DNA of 64,000 nucleotides from Streptomyces nojiriensis (GTDB lineage: Bacteria; Actinomycetota; Actinomycetes; Streptomycetales; Streptomycetaceae), in the NCBI RefSeq assembly GCF_017639205.1, contig NZ_CP071139.1, positions 4,036,001 through 4,100,000 of the forward strand, in the 5' to 3' direction. The notes under the pieces were generated by a model. It did not search any database. It was given only the letters and a program-made list of their open reading frames with translations, and was not told the origin of the DNA. The translations under genes were made by a program, and so were the position numbers. Of the stretch, positions 40,824 through 48,698 are shown one piece after another (position 1 is the stretch's first letter; each line of letters opens with the position of its first letter).

Positions 40824-42386
40824 TCAGCCGGCCGGGACCTTCTCCGCGGTGCGGCCGGCGTGCTCGGCGGCGCCCTCGCGCTCGTCCATCGGGAGCGCCC
40901 TGCGCGGCAGGACGAACATCACCGCGAAGATCACGACGAGTACGGCCACGACCCACCAGAGCGCGCCGCGGAAGGCCTCCACGTACGGCGGACCGAAGAC
41001 CATGTCGTCGTCGATCAGGCCGAAGAAGACGACGGAGGTCAGGGCGAGACCCAGCGCGTTGCCCATCTGGCCGGTGGTGTTGATCAGACCCGAGGCGGAC
41101 CCGGCGTGCTCGCGCGGGACCTCGGAGAGCACGGTGTCGTTCAGCGGGGCCACGATCAGGCCCATGCCGACGCCCATGACGATCAGCGGGGCGGCCATCT
41201 GCCAGGAGGCGATCTCCATGCCGTAGTGCTGCGACTCCCAGATGTAGAGGAGCAGACCGGCGGCCATGACCAGCGCACCGGCCTGGAGCACCTTGCGGCC
41301 GAAGCGGGGGACGAGCTTCTCGACCGAGAGGCCGGCGGCGACCGAGACCGCGATGGAGAACGGGATGCCGGTGAGACCCGCGCGCAGCACGCTCCAGCCG
41401 AGGCCCATCTGCATGTACATCGTCCAGACCAGGAAGAAGATGCCGGTGGCGATGCCGAAGGTCAGCTGGACGGCGATACCGCCGGCGAAGCTCTTGACCT
41501 TGAAGAGGGAGAGCTCGACGAGCGGGGAGCCGTCCTTCTTGATCTTGTACTTCTCGTACGCGATGAAGGCGGCGAAGACGAAGGGCGCCGCACCCATGCA
41601 GACGAAGCCCCACAGCGGCCAGTCGTTCTCGTGGCCGTGGGTCAGCGGGAAGATCAGCAGGACCAGGGCGAGGGTGGCGAGGACGACGCCGACCAGGTCC
41701 AGGCGCAGCGCCTTGGGGGCCTTGGACTCGGCAATGAACTTGCGGCCCAGGATCACGCCCATGATGCCGACGGGCAGGTTGATCAGGAAGATCGGGCGCC
41801 ATCCGAGACCGAAGAGGTCCCACTCGATGAGCAGTGCGCCCAGCAGCGGGCCCGAGACGGCGGCGAGGCCCACGATCGCGCCGAACATGCCGAAGACCTT
41901 GCCGCGCTCCTGCGGCGGGAAGGTGACGTGGATGATCGCCAGGACCTGCGGCACCATCAGGGCGGCCATACCGCCCTGCAGGAGGCGGGCCGCGACGAGC
42001 ACGTCCGGGTTGGCGGCGATCCCGCAGAGCAGCGAGGCCGCGGTGAACCCGGCGATGCCGATGAGGAAGACGCGCTTGCGGCCGTAGATGTCACCGAGAC
42101 GGCCGCCGGTGATCAGGCCCGCCGCGAAGGCGAGGGCATAGCCCGCGGTGATCCACTGGATCGCGCTGGTGGAGGCGCCGAAGTCCTCGCGCATGGTGCG
42201 GATGGCTATGTTGACGATCGTGACGTCGACCAGGTCCATGAAGGCCGCGGTCATCACGATGGCGAGCGCCAGCCAGCGGCGGCGGTCGGCGAGCGAGCTG
42301 GGTGCGTCGTGGGCTACGTCGTTCCGCTCTTCTGGTTCGGGCCCGTTCTCTCTTTCGGGCGCTGTCTTGGACGTCTCGGTGCTCAT
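40824..42386 (-). CDS. DHA2-family MFS drug exporter (14 TM, EmrB/QacA type)
   Basis: A 520-residue membrane protein from ATG 42386. The DHA2 motifs are visible: 'MTAAFMDLVDVTIVNIAI' (motif D1), 'GGRLGDIYGRKRVFLIG' (motif A), 'RLLQGGMAALMVPQVLAII' (motif B) and 'VSGPLLGALLIE' (antiporter motif C). It should use the proton gradient to export hydrophobic drugs. It is divergent from a WYL regulator with a near-palindrome between them, which suggests that regulator controls it. The substrate is unknown. Confidence 0.9.
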   Translation of the reverse strand: MSTETSKTAPERENGPEPEERNDVAHDAPSSLADRRRWLALAIVMTAAFMDLVDVTIVNIAIRTMREDFGASTSAIQWITAGYALAFAAGLITGGRLGDIYGRKRVFLIGIAGFTAASLLCGIAANPDVLVAARLLQGGMAALMVPQVLAIIHVTFPPQERGKVFGMFGAIVGLAAVSGPLLGALLIEWDLFGLGWRPIFLINLPVGIMGVILGRKFIAESKAPKALRLDLVGVVLATLALVLLIFPLTHGHENDWPLWGFVCMGAAPFVFAAFIAYEKYKIKKDGSPLVELSLFKVKSFAGGIAVQLTFGIATGIFFLVWTMYMQMGLGWSVLRAGLTGIPFSIAVSVAAGLSVEKLVPRFGRKVLQAGALVMAAGLLLYIWESQHYGMEIASWQMAAPLIVMGVGMGLIVAPLNDTVLSEVPREHAGSASGLINTTGQMGNALGLALTSVVFFGLIDDDMVFGPPYVEAFRGALWWVVAVLVVIFAVMFVLPRRALPMDEREGAAEHAGRTAEKVPAG

Positions 42387-42397
42387 GAGGAGAAACT

Positions 42398-42410
42398 TAG
42401 ACGGCGTCTA
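42398..42410. promoter_or_regulatory. Candidate operator between the DHA2 exporter and the WYL regulator
   Basis: TAGACGGCGTCTA is a 13-base near-perfect palindrome (5-bp arms TAGAC/GTCTA around GGC) in the 62-base divergent promoter region. Its position, 11 bases before the exporter start codon, would suit repression. Assignment to the WYL protein is inference. Confidence 0.45.
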
Positions 42411-42448
42411 GGTCAGTCTGTGTCCTATTTCGCTGGCAGCCTGGATTC

Positions 42449-43402
42449 ATGACCGACACACCCGCACGGCTGCTCTCCCTGCTGTCCCTCCTCCAGACCC
42501 CGCGGGAATGGCCCGGCAGCGAGCTGGCGCAGCGGCTGCGGGTGAGCTCCCGGACCATCCGGCGCGACATCGAGCGGCTGCGGGACCTCGGCTACCCGGT
42601 GGAGGCCACCCTGGGCGCCGAGGGCGGATACCGGCTGGTGGCGGGGGCGGCGATGCCCCCGCTGCTGCTGGACGACGAGGAGGCCGTGGCGATCGCGGTG
42701 GGGCTGCGGGCCGGGGCCGGGCACGCGATCGAGGGGGTCGAGGAGGCCTCCGTACGTGCCCTCGCGAAGCTCGAACAGGTCTTGCCCTCGCGGCTGCGGT
42801 ACCGGGTGAGCGCGCTCCAGTCGGCCACGATCGCGCTGTCCCGGGGCGACGGGGCGAGCGTGGACCCGCGGACGCTGACCACGATGGCGTCGGCGGTGGC
42901 GGGGCCGGAGCGGCTGAGGTTCGCCTACCGGGCGGGGAACGGGGCCGAGACGCGGCGGCTGGTGGAGCCGTACCGGCTGGTGAGCACCGGGAGCCGCTGG
43001 TACCTGGTCGCCTACGACCTCGACCGGGAGGACTGGCGGACCTTCCGGGTGGACCGGGTCGACGAGGCCTTCGCGACGGGGGCCCGGTTCGCGCGGCGGG
43101 ACCTGCCGATGGAGGCGGAGGAGTTCGTCCGGCGGGGGCTGCGGGGCGGGGAGAAGCAGCCGTACCGGGTGGAGGTCGACTTCGCGGCGGCCCCGGCGGA
43201 GCTGCCGGCCTGGCTGCGGGCGGTGGCCCTGCCGGGCGCGGACGGCGAGACGCGGGTGCGCTTCGAGAGCGCGGACGCGCCGGAGTGGACGGCGGCGCGG
43301 CTCGCCCTGACGGGGCTGGCGTTCACCGTGCGGGAGCCGGCGGAGCTGCGTGCGGCGGCCGGGGCGCTGGCCGCGCGGCTGTCCGACGCCGTGGCGTCGT
43401 AG
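42449..43402 (+). CDS. WYL-domain transcriptional regulator (YafY type)
   Basis: A 317-residue protein from ATG 42449. The N-terminal helix-turn-helix is 'ELAQRLRVSSRTIRRDIERLRDLGYPVEA' followed by the wing 'LGAEGGYRLVAG'. The central WYL domain shows 'RLRFAYRAGNGAETRRLVEPYRLVSTGSRWYLVAYDLDREDWRTFRVDRV', with the W-Y-L motif at 'RWYLVAYD'. A C-terminal WCX-like extension follows. Such regulators bind ligands or nucleic acid via WYL. The gene is divergent from a drug exporter. Confidence 0.92.
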   Translation: MTDTPARLLSLLSLLQTPREWPGSELAQRLRVSSRTIRRDIERLRDLGYPVEATLGAEGGYRLVAGAAMPPLLLDDEEAVAIAVGLRAGAGHAIEGVEEASVRALAKLEQVLPSRLRYRVSALQSATIALSRGDGASVDPRTLTTMASAVAGPERLRFAYRAGNGAETRRLVEPYRLVSTGSRWYLVAYDLDREDWRTFRVDRVDEAFATGARFARRDLPMEAEEFVRRGLRGGEKQPYRVEVDFAAAPAELPAWLRAVALPGADGETRVRFESADAPEWTAARLALTGLAFTVREPAELRAAAGALAARLSDAVAS

Positions 43403-43437
43403 CCGGGGAGGTGGGCCGGGTGGTGCGGGGCAGGAGA

Positions 43438-43474
43438 GAGCCCCGGCGCCTGGGGGGGATAGGCACCGGGGCTC
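43438..43474. terminator. Hairpin between the WYL gene and hrdD
   Basis: GAGCCCCGGCGCCT (43438-43451) pairs with AGGCACCGGGGCTC (43461-43474) with one mismatch; the 9-base loop is G-rich. It lies between convergent genes and can serve both. Confidence 0.75.
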
Positions 43475-43500
43475 GTACGGGGGGGCTCGGCGGCGGGCCG

Positions 43501-44478
43501 CTAGGCCACGGCGTCGAAGCCGGTGTCGCGCGCCATCCGCTTCAGCTCCAGCAGCGCGTGCTTCTCGATCTGGCGGATCCGCTCACGGGTCAGGCCGTGC
43601 TGCTTGCCGACCTCCGTCAGCGTCCGCTCGCGGCCGTCGTCGATGCCGTACCGCATCTTGATGATCGACGCCGTGCGCTGGTCGAGCTTGCCCAGCAGGT
43701 CCTCCAGCTCCTCGCTGCGCAGCAGGGAGAGCACGGACTGCTCGGGCGAGATCGCCGAGGTGTCCTCCAGGAGGTCACCGAACTGGGTGTCGCCGTCGTC
43801 GTCGACCGCCATGTTGAGGCTGACCGGGTCGCGCGCCCAGTCCAGTACGTCGCCCACGCGCTTCTCCGTCGAGTCCAGCTCGGCGGCGATCTCGGCGTGC
43901 TCCGGGTCGCGGCCGTTCTCGCGGTTGAACTCCCGCTGGATCCGGCGGATCCGGCCGAGCTCCTCGACCAGGTGGACGGGGAGGCGGATGGTGCGCGACT
44001 GGTCCGCGATGGACCGGGTGATCGCCTGCCGGATCCACCACGTGGCGTACGTGGAGAACTTGAAGCCCTTGGCGTAGTCGAACTTCTCGACCGCGCGGAC
44101 CAGGCCCGCGTTGCCCTCCTGGATCAGGTCGAGGAGGGGCAGGCCGCTGCGCGGATAGCGCCGGGCCACGGCGACGACGAGGCGGAGGTTCGAGCGGATG
44201 AAGACTTCCTTGGCCCGCTCGCCCTCGGCGGCCAGCGCCTCCAGCTCCTCGCGGGTCGGGGTGTCCCCGTCACGTTCTATCGCGCCCTCGAGGATCTGCT
44301 GGGCGTAGACGCCCGCCTCGATGATCTGGGAGAGCTCCACTTCCTTGGCGGCGTCGAGCAGCGGGGTGCGCGCGATCTCGTCCAGGTACATGCCGACCAG
44401 GTCGCGGTCTGCGATCTCCCCGCCCACAGCGCGTGCGCTGCTCGTGGACTGACGACGGGCGACGGCGCGGGTTGCCAT
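43501..44478 (-). CDS. hrdD: RNA polymerase sigma factor HrdD (group 2, sigma-70 family)
   Basis: A 325-residue sigma factor from ATG 44478. Region 1.2 is 'DRDLVGMYLDEIARTPLLDAAKEVELS'. Region 2 is 'FIRSNLRLVVAVARRYPRSGLPLLDLIQEGNAGLVRAVEKFDYAKGFKFSTYATWWIRQAITRSI'. Region 4 is 'RTLTEVGKQHGLTRERIRQIEKHALLELK'. No long N-terminal region 1.1 is present, which separates it from the primary HrdB. The N-terminus 'MATRAVARRQS' and overall sequence match what I recall of Streptomyces HrdD. It has overlapping promoter specificity with HrdB and is dispensable in S. coelicolor. A consensus sigma-R promoter lies upstream. Confidence 0.93.
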   Translation of the reverse strand: MATRAVARRQSTSSARAVGGEIADRDLVGMYLDEIARTPLLDAAKEVELSQIIEAGVYAQQILEGAIERDGDTPTREELEALAAEGERAKEVFIRSNLRLVVAVARRYPRSGLPLLDLIQEGNAGLVRAVEKFDYAKGFKFSTYATWWIRQAITRSIADQSRTIRLPVHLVEELGRIRRIQREFNRENGRDPEHAEIAAELDSTEKRVGDVLDWARDPVSLNMAVDDDGDTQFGDLLEDTSAISPEQSVLSLLRSEELEDLLGKLDQRTASIIKMRYGIDDGRERTLTEVGKQHGLTRERIRQIEKHALLELKRMARDTGFDAVA

Positions 44479-44595
44479 GCGTGCTCCCTTGCGAAGTGTT
44501 CGGTCGCGGTGCGGCTGGTGGACGCCGCCGGGACGGCTGCCGACCGGTCCGGTGCGTCACGGACACTCTCCCGAGTGCCCGCTTCCGAAGGAAAC

Positions 44596-44622
44596 AACGA
44601 CTGGAATCGGGACAGAATTCCC
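44596..44622 (-). promoter_or_regulatory. Sigma-R type promoter for hrdD
   Basis: Read leftward, GGGAAT (44622-44617), then exactly 18 bases, then GTT (44598-44596) match the consensus of the thiol-oxidative-stress sigma factor SigR. It lies about 120 bases before the hrdD start codon. hrdD is a known SigR target in S. coelicolor, which supports the call. Confidence 0.8.
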
Positions 44623-44638
44623 ACGCCGCTCCCTGTTT

Positions 44639-44701
44639 TTCGAGATCTTGCAGTATCCTGCCCCGCCACCAGAGAGGGAGCGGATGTTACAAGATCTCGA
44701 A
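44639..44701. repeat. 12-bp inverted repeat bracketing the acetyltransferase ribosome-binding site
   Basis: TTCGAGATCTTG (44639-44650) and CAAGATCTCGAA (44690-44701) are perfect inverted copies 39 bases apart. The downstream arm covers codons 3-6 of the acetyltransferase gene; the ribosome-binding site and ATG lie in the loop. It could be an operator pair or an RNA hairpin. Confidence 0.7.
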
Positions 44702-45214
44702 GAGGTGCAGGTCAGGCCCGGAGCGGAAGCCGATCTGGCACCCCTCACGGACCTCTACAACCACTACGTCCGTGAGACTGCCGTCACATTCGACACGGCC
44801 GTTTTCACTCCGGAACAGCGCCGCCCCTGGCTGCACTCCCACCCTGAAGACGGGCCGCACCGGCTTCTGGTTGCCTGGACAGGCAATCGAATGGCCGGAT
44901 ACGCCACGAGCAGCGCATTCCGCCCCAAACCGGCCTACGCCTCATCGGTGGAGGCGAGCGTCTACCTCGCCCCGCACGCGGTCGGCCGGGGCATCGGCAC
45001 ACTCCTCTACGAGGCGCTCTTCGCGGCCCTGGCCGACGAGCCCGTGCACCGCGTCTTCGCCGGGATCGCCCTGCCGAACGACGCCTCGGTGCGCCTCCAC
45101 GAGCGCCTCGGCTTCCGCCGGGTCGGAGAGTTCACGGAGGCGGGCTGGAAGTTCGGCCGGTACTGGGACGTCCGCTGGTACGAGAAGCGCCTGGGCCACC
45201 ACCCGGCCGGGTGA
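44684..45214 (+). CDS. GNAT acetyltransferase, phosphinothricin acetyltransferase (PAT)-like, with a TTA second codon
   Basis: A 176-residue protein from ATG 44684 after AGAGAGGGAG. The N-terminus 'VRPGAEADLAPLTDLYNHYVRETAVTFDT' and 'ASSVEASVYLAPHAVGRGIGTLLYEALFAAL' (acetyl-CoA pyrophosphate loop G-R-G-I-G) followed by 'FAGIALPNDASVRLHERLGFRRVG' are the PAT/Bar-type GNAT pattern. These enzymes N-acetylate small amines, including glufosinate and methionine sulfoximine analogues. The second codon is TTA, needing the bldA tRNA, so production may be tied to development. It is divergent from hrdD. Confidence 0.88.
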   Translation: MLQDLEEVQVRPGAEADLAPLTDLYNHYVRETAVTFDTAVFTPEQRRPWLHSHPEDGPHRLLVAWTGNRMAGYATSSAFRPKPAYASSVEASVYLAPHAVGRGIGTLLYEALFAALADEPVHRVFAGIALPNDASVRLHERLGFRRVGEFTEAGWKFGRYWDVRWYEKRLGHHPAG

Positions 45215-45235
45215 CACCGGCGCATCGCGCGGGTC

Positions 45236-46006
45236 CTAGCCGAACTGGAGCGAGCGCTTCGAGAGGCCCATCCAGAAGCCGTCCACCGGGGTGCGGGCGG
45301 AGGCCAGGTCGGATTCGGCCGCGCCGAGGGTGACGAAGAGCGGGGCGAAGTGTTCCGTGCGGGGGTGGGCCAGGCGGCCCGCCGGGGACTTGTGCTCGAA
45401 GTCCAGCAGGGCGTCCACGTCGGACGCGGCCAGGGCCTCGCGGCCCCACGCGTCGAACTCCGCCGACCAGGCGGGGACGCCCGGGCCCGTGTGGCGCAGC
45501 GCCGCCAGGTTGTGCGTGAAGAAGCCGCTGCCCACGATCAGTACGCCCTCGTCGCGCAGCGGGGCCAGCTTGCGGCCGATGTCCATCAGCCCGGCCGGGT
45601 CCAGCGTGGGCAGGGAGATCTGGAGGACCGGGACGTCGGCCTCCGGGTACATCTCCACCAGGGGGACGTACGCCCCGTGGTCCAGGCCGCGGTCGGGGAT
45701 GTCCTGGACCGGGGTGCCGGGGGCCCGCAGCAGTTTGCGGACCGAGGCGGCCAGCTCCGGGGCGCCGGGGGCGTCGTAGCGGACCTGGTAGTAGTGCTCC
45801 GGGAAGCCCCAGAAGTCGTACACGAGCGGGACGCGCTCGGTGGCACCGAGGGCCAGCGGGGCCTCCTCCCAGTGGGCGGAGACCATCAGGATCGCCCGGG
45901 GGCGCGGCAGGCCGGCGGACCAGGCGGCGAGCTCGCCCGGCCAGAGCGGGTCGTCGGCCAGCGGGGGTGCGCCGTGGCTGAGGTACAGGGCCGGTATGCG
46001 GGTCAC
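45236..46006 (-). CDS. LigB/DODA-type extradiol ring-cleavage dioxygenase
   Basis: A 256-residue enzyme, start GTG 46006, because GAGGAGC lies at proper spacing inside the alternative longer frame (ATG 46021). Motifs: 'PALYLSHGAPPL' (metal His), 'RAILMVSAHWEEAPL' (His), 'PDRGLDHGAYVPL' (His) and 'VLIVGSGFFTHNLAAL', as in the class III 4,5-DOPA dioxygenase family (YgiD). It opens catechol-type rings using a non-haem metal. No aromatic pathway genes are adjacent. It converges on the acetyltransferase gene with a 21-base gap. Confidence 0.9.
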   Translation of the reverse strand: MTRIPALYLSHGAPPLADDPLWPGELAAWSAGLPRPRAILMVSAHWEEAPLALGATERVPLVYDFWGFPEHYYQVRYDAPGAPELAASVRKLLRAPGTPVQDIPDRGLDHGAYVPLVEMYPEADVPVLQISLPTLDPAGLMDIGRKLAPLRDEGVLIVGSGFFTHNLAALRHTGPGVPAWSAEFDAWGREALAASDVDALLDFEHKSPAGRLAHPRTEHFAPLFVTLGAAESDLASARTPVDGFWMGLSKRSLQFG

Positions 46007-46083
46007 GGGGGCGCTCCTCATGGGTCGGGCCGTCGGTGCGGGGACGCGGACCGTGTGGTTGAAACGCGTACGGAAACAGACTA

Positions 46084-46117
46084 ACCCCGCCTCGTTCAAA
46101 TTTGAACGAGGCGGGGT
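46084..46117 (-). terminator. Perfect 34-base palindrome downstream of the second DHA2 exporter
   Basis: Positions 46084-46100 and 46101-46117 are exact reverse complements (17-bp arms, core TTCAAATTTGAA). It sits 33 bases after the exporter stop and 77 bases upstream of the dioxygenase start, consistent with a terminator. Without a loop it would lose a few pairs at the tip. Confidence 0.75.
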
Positions 46118-46149
46118 CGTCAGTCATTCCGGAAGGCCCTCGGCCCTGA

Positions 46150-47682
46150 TCAGTGGGCGATCACCGGCACCTTGAGCTCGGCGTCCTCGCCGGAACCGGA
46201 GGCCACCGGGGCGCCGGCACCCGGACGGCCGGTGTTGATCAGCGTCAGCGCGATGACCGAGCTGGCGACCAGGATGCCGACCGCCCACCAGATGGCGGAC
46301 GCGTAGCCCTCGACCATGGCCTGCGCCTGGATCAGCTGCCCGGCCGGGCCGCCCGCAGCGGCCTCGGCCGCGTGGTCGGTCAGGAAGGCGGTGGTCGCGG
46401 AGGCGGCGATGGTGTTCAGCAGCGCGGTGCCGATGGCGCCGCCGACCTGCTGCGAGGTGTTGACCATGGCGGAGGCGACACCGGCGTCGGCCGGGTTCAC
46501 GCCGTGCGTGGCCAGGGACATCGCCGGCATGAACGCTGTACCCATGCCGAGGCCGAGCAGCAGCTGCGCCGGCAGGATGAGCGCCGGGTACGAGGACCCG
46601 ACCTCCAGCTGGGTCAGCATCAGCATGCCGAGGCCGGCGACCAGGAAGCCGGGGCCCATCAGCAGGCGCGGCGGGACGCGGGTCATCAGGCGGGCGCCGA
46701 TCTGGGTGGAGCCCGTGATCATGCCCGCGATCATCGGCAGGAACGCGAAGCCGGTCTTGACGGGCGAGAAGCCCTTCACGACCTGCAGGTAGTAGGTGAG
46801 GAAGAGGAACAGGCCGAACATCGAGATGACGGCGAGGCCGAGCGAGAGGTAGACACCGCCGCGGTTGCGCTCCAGCAGGACGCGCAGCGGCAGCAGCGGG
46901 GACTTCACCTTGGCCTCGACGAGGACGAAGGCGGACAGCAGCAGCGCCGAGGCGACGAACATGACGATCGTCAGGACGTCCGACCAGCCGGCGGACTCGG
47001 CGCGGGTGAAGCCGTACACGAGGGCGACCAGACCGGCGGTGGACAGGACCACGCCCGGGATGTCGAGCGGCGCGCGGTTGCGGGAGCCGGCGGGCTCACG
47101 GATGACCATCCAGGCACCCGCGGCCGCGACGATCGCGAACGGGATGTTGACGAAGAAGGTCCAGCGCCAGTTGAGGTACTCGGTCAGGAAGCCGCCGAGG
47201 ATCAGGCCGACGGCGCCGCCGCCGCCCGCGATGGCCCCGTAGATGCCGAAGGCCTTGGCGCGCTCCTTGGCGTCGGTGAACATGACGGCGAGCAGCGACA
47301 GGGCCGCCGGTGCGAGCAGCGCGCCGAAGGCACCCTGGAGGGCGCGGGCGCCGAGCATCATGGCCTCGCCGTTGGCGGCGCCGCCGAGCGCGGAGGCCAG
47401 GGCGAAGCCGATGAGGCCGACGACGAAGGCGTTCTTACGGCCCCACTTGTCGGCGATGCGGCCGCCGAAGAGGAGCAGTCCGCCGAAGGCCAGCGCGTAC
47501 GCGGTGATGACCCACTGGCGGTTGCCGTCCGAGATGCCGAGGTCGGTCTGGGCGGACGGGAGGGCGATGTTCACGATGGTCGCGTCGAGGACGACCATCA
47601 GCTGGGCCAGGGCTATGAAGACGAGTGCCTTCCAGCGGCTGGGGTCGGCAGCCGGCGCAAGGCTCGCGGCTGTTTTTGACAT
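46150..47682 (-). CDS. DHA2-family MFS drug exporter (14 TM)
   Basis: A 510-residue membrane protein from ATG 47682 (GTG 47694 possible). DHA2 motifs: 'LAQLMVVLDATIVNIALP' (D1), 'GGRIADKWGRKNAFVVG' (A), 'ARALQGAFGALLAPAALSLL' (B) and 'GAVGLILGGFLTE' (C). It is expected to be a proton-driven multidrug or antibiotic exporter. A TetR-family gene lies 62 bases upstream on the same strand, a common repressor-pump pair. It shares only general motifs with the exporter at 40824, so the two are not a recent duplicate. Confidence 0.92.
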   Translation of the reverse strand: MSKTAASLAPAADPSRWKALVFIALAQLMVVLDATIVNIALPSAQTDLGISDGNRQWVITAYALAFGGLLLFGGRIADKWGRKNAFVVGLIGFALASALGGAANGEAMMLGARALQGAFGALLAPAALSLLAVMFTDAKERAKAFGIYGAIAGGGGAVGLILGGFLTEYLNWRWTFFVNIPFAIVAAAGAWMVIREPAGSRNRAPLDIPGVVLSTAGLVALVYGFTRAESAGWSDVLTIVMFVASALLLSAFVLVEAKVKSPLLPLRVLLERNRGGVYLSLGLAVISMFGLFLFLTYYLQVVKGFSPVKTGFAFLPMIAGMITGSTQIGARLMTRVPPRLLMGPGFLVAGLGMLMLTQLEVGSSYPALILPAQLLLGLGMGTAFMPAMSLATHGVNPADAGVASAMVNTSQQVGGAIGTALLNTIAASATTAFLTDHAAEAAAGGPAGQLIQAQAMVEGYASAIWWAVGILVASSVIALTLINTGRPGAGAPVASGSGEDAELKVPVIAH

Positions 47683-47744
47683 GGGGGTACCCACTTCACT
47701 GTGCGGAATGACTGAAAAAGGCTAGTTCTTTAGCTTTGTGCGCG

Positions 47745-48413
47745 TCACATGGTTTTCTGCCGCAGGTCGTCCAAGGTCGCCGCCGAACCCGGGAGTTCGG
47801 AGCGGGCCGGAGCCCGCAACCCGTCGAGGAAGAGCTGGAGATGGCGGTGGGCGAAGCGGTCGGTGTCGAGGCACGCGACACCGGGGAGGGGGCGGCTGAG
47901 CTGGGACAGGGCGACCATCAGGTCACCGACACCGATGTCCGTGCGGACCAGCCCGGCATCCTGCCCCGCGGCCAGCAGGGTGACCACGGCCTCCTCCAGC
48001 GCGGTGCGTGCCGCCAGGAGTTCGGGGTGTTCGCCGTCGAAGCCCTCGCCGAGCATCGGGCACAGGGCGCCGATCCGCTCGTCCGCGGCAGCGTGCGTGA
48101 ACCGGCACAGGGCGGCGAAGGCGTCGGGCTCCTCGGCGAGGGAGGCCTCGGCCGAGGCCGTCACCCGGCCCATCGTGAAGAGGACGACGTGGTGGACGAG
48201 CGTGGGGCGGTCGGGGAAGTGCCGGTAGAGCGTGGCATTGCCGACGCCGGCCCGGCGGGCGACCTCGTCGAAGGGGGCCGTGGAGCCGGATTCGACGAAG
48301 AGCTCGCGGGCCGCCGCCAGGATCCGCTCGCGGTTGCGGACGGCGTCGGCGCGCGGACGCGGGACGCCGGTCGCGGACGCCGGCGCCGGGGCGGTGCTGG
48401 TGGAGCTCTTCAT
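47745..48413 (-). CDS. TetR-family transcriptional regulator
   Basis: A 222-residue repressor from ATG 48413. The N-terminal DNA-binding part is 'RERILAAARELFVESGSTAPFDEVARRAGVGNATLYRHFPDRPTLVHHV', with the recognition helix in 'GVGNATLYRHF'. The helical C-terminal ligand domain is not assignable to a ligand. It is likely to repress itself and the exporter following it. Inverted repeats in the region upstream (48485-48551) are candidate operators. Confidence 0.9.
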   Translation of the reverse strand: MKSSTSTAPAPASATGVPRPRADAVRNRERILAAARELFVESGSTAPFDEVARRAGVGNATLYRHFPDRPTLVHHVVLFTMGRVTASAEASLAEEPDAFAALCRFTHAAADERIGALCPMLGEGFDGEHPELLAARTALEEAVVTLLAAGQDAGLVRTDIGVGDLMVALSQLSRPLPGVACLDTDRFAHRHLQLFLDGLRAPARSELPGSAATLDDLRQKTM

Positions 48414-48432
48414 TCCGGGGCCTCCCTGGCGC

Positions 48433-48464
48433 GGACTCGTGGACTCGTGGACTCGTGGACTCGT
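48433..48464. repeat. 8-base tandem repeat upstream of the TetR gene
   Basis: GGACTCGT is repeated exactly four times. It lies 20 bases upstream of the TetR start codon, where length change could affect its leader or promoter. Confidence 0.85.
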
Positions 48465-48484
48465 GGTGCGGACTGCGCGACCGT

Positions 48485-48551
48485 CCCGCCCAAACGGGGA
48501 GCCGCTCCCCGCTTGGCGGGACTCCCATGCAAACGGGGATCGGCTCCCCGG
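48485..48551. promoter_or_regulatory. Paired inverted repeats between the TetR gene and the metalloprotease gene
   Basis: Two related dyads lie in the 285-base divergent region. One at 48485-48520 has long, slightly imperfect arms around CGGGGAGCCGCTCCCCG. A second at 48531-48551 has the same AAACGGGGA and CTCCCCG halves (AAACGGGGATCGGCTCCCCGG). Repetition of the same half-sites suggests a protein-binding site or tandem attenuator hairpins. Which gene they control is not known. Confidence 0.45.
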
Positions 48552-48698
48552 TTATTTCACCCCACCGTGTGATGTGGGTCACCGGCGTGTCCACGTTCGG
48601 CCTCTCCCGACGCGCGGGCGCGCCGCGCCCGGCGGAGGGTGATCGAACAGAGCGCAGACCGGGCAGGGCCGGCTGCCGCGGACCCGAAGGCGATCTCC

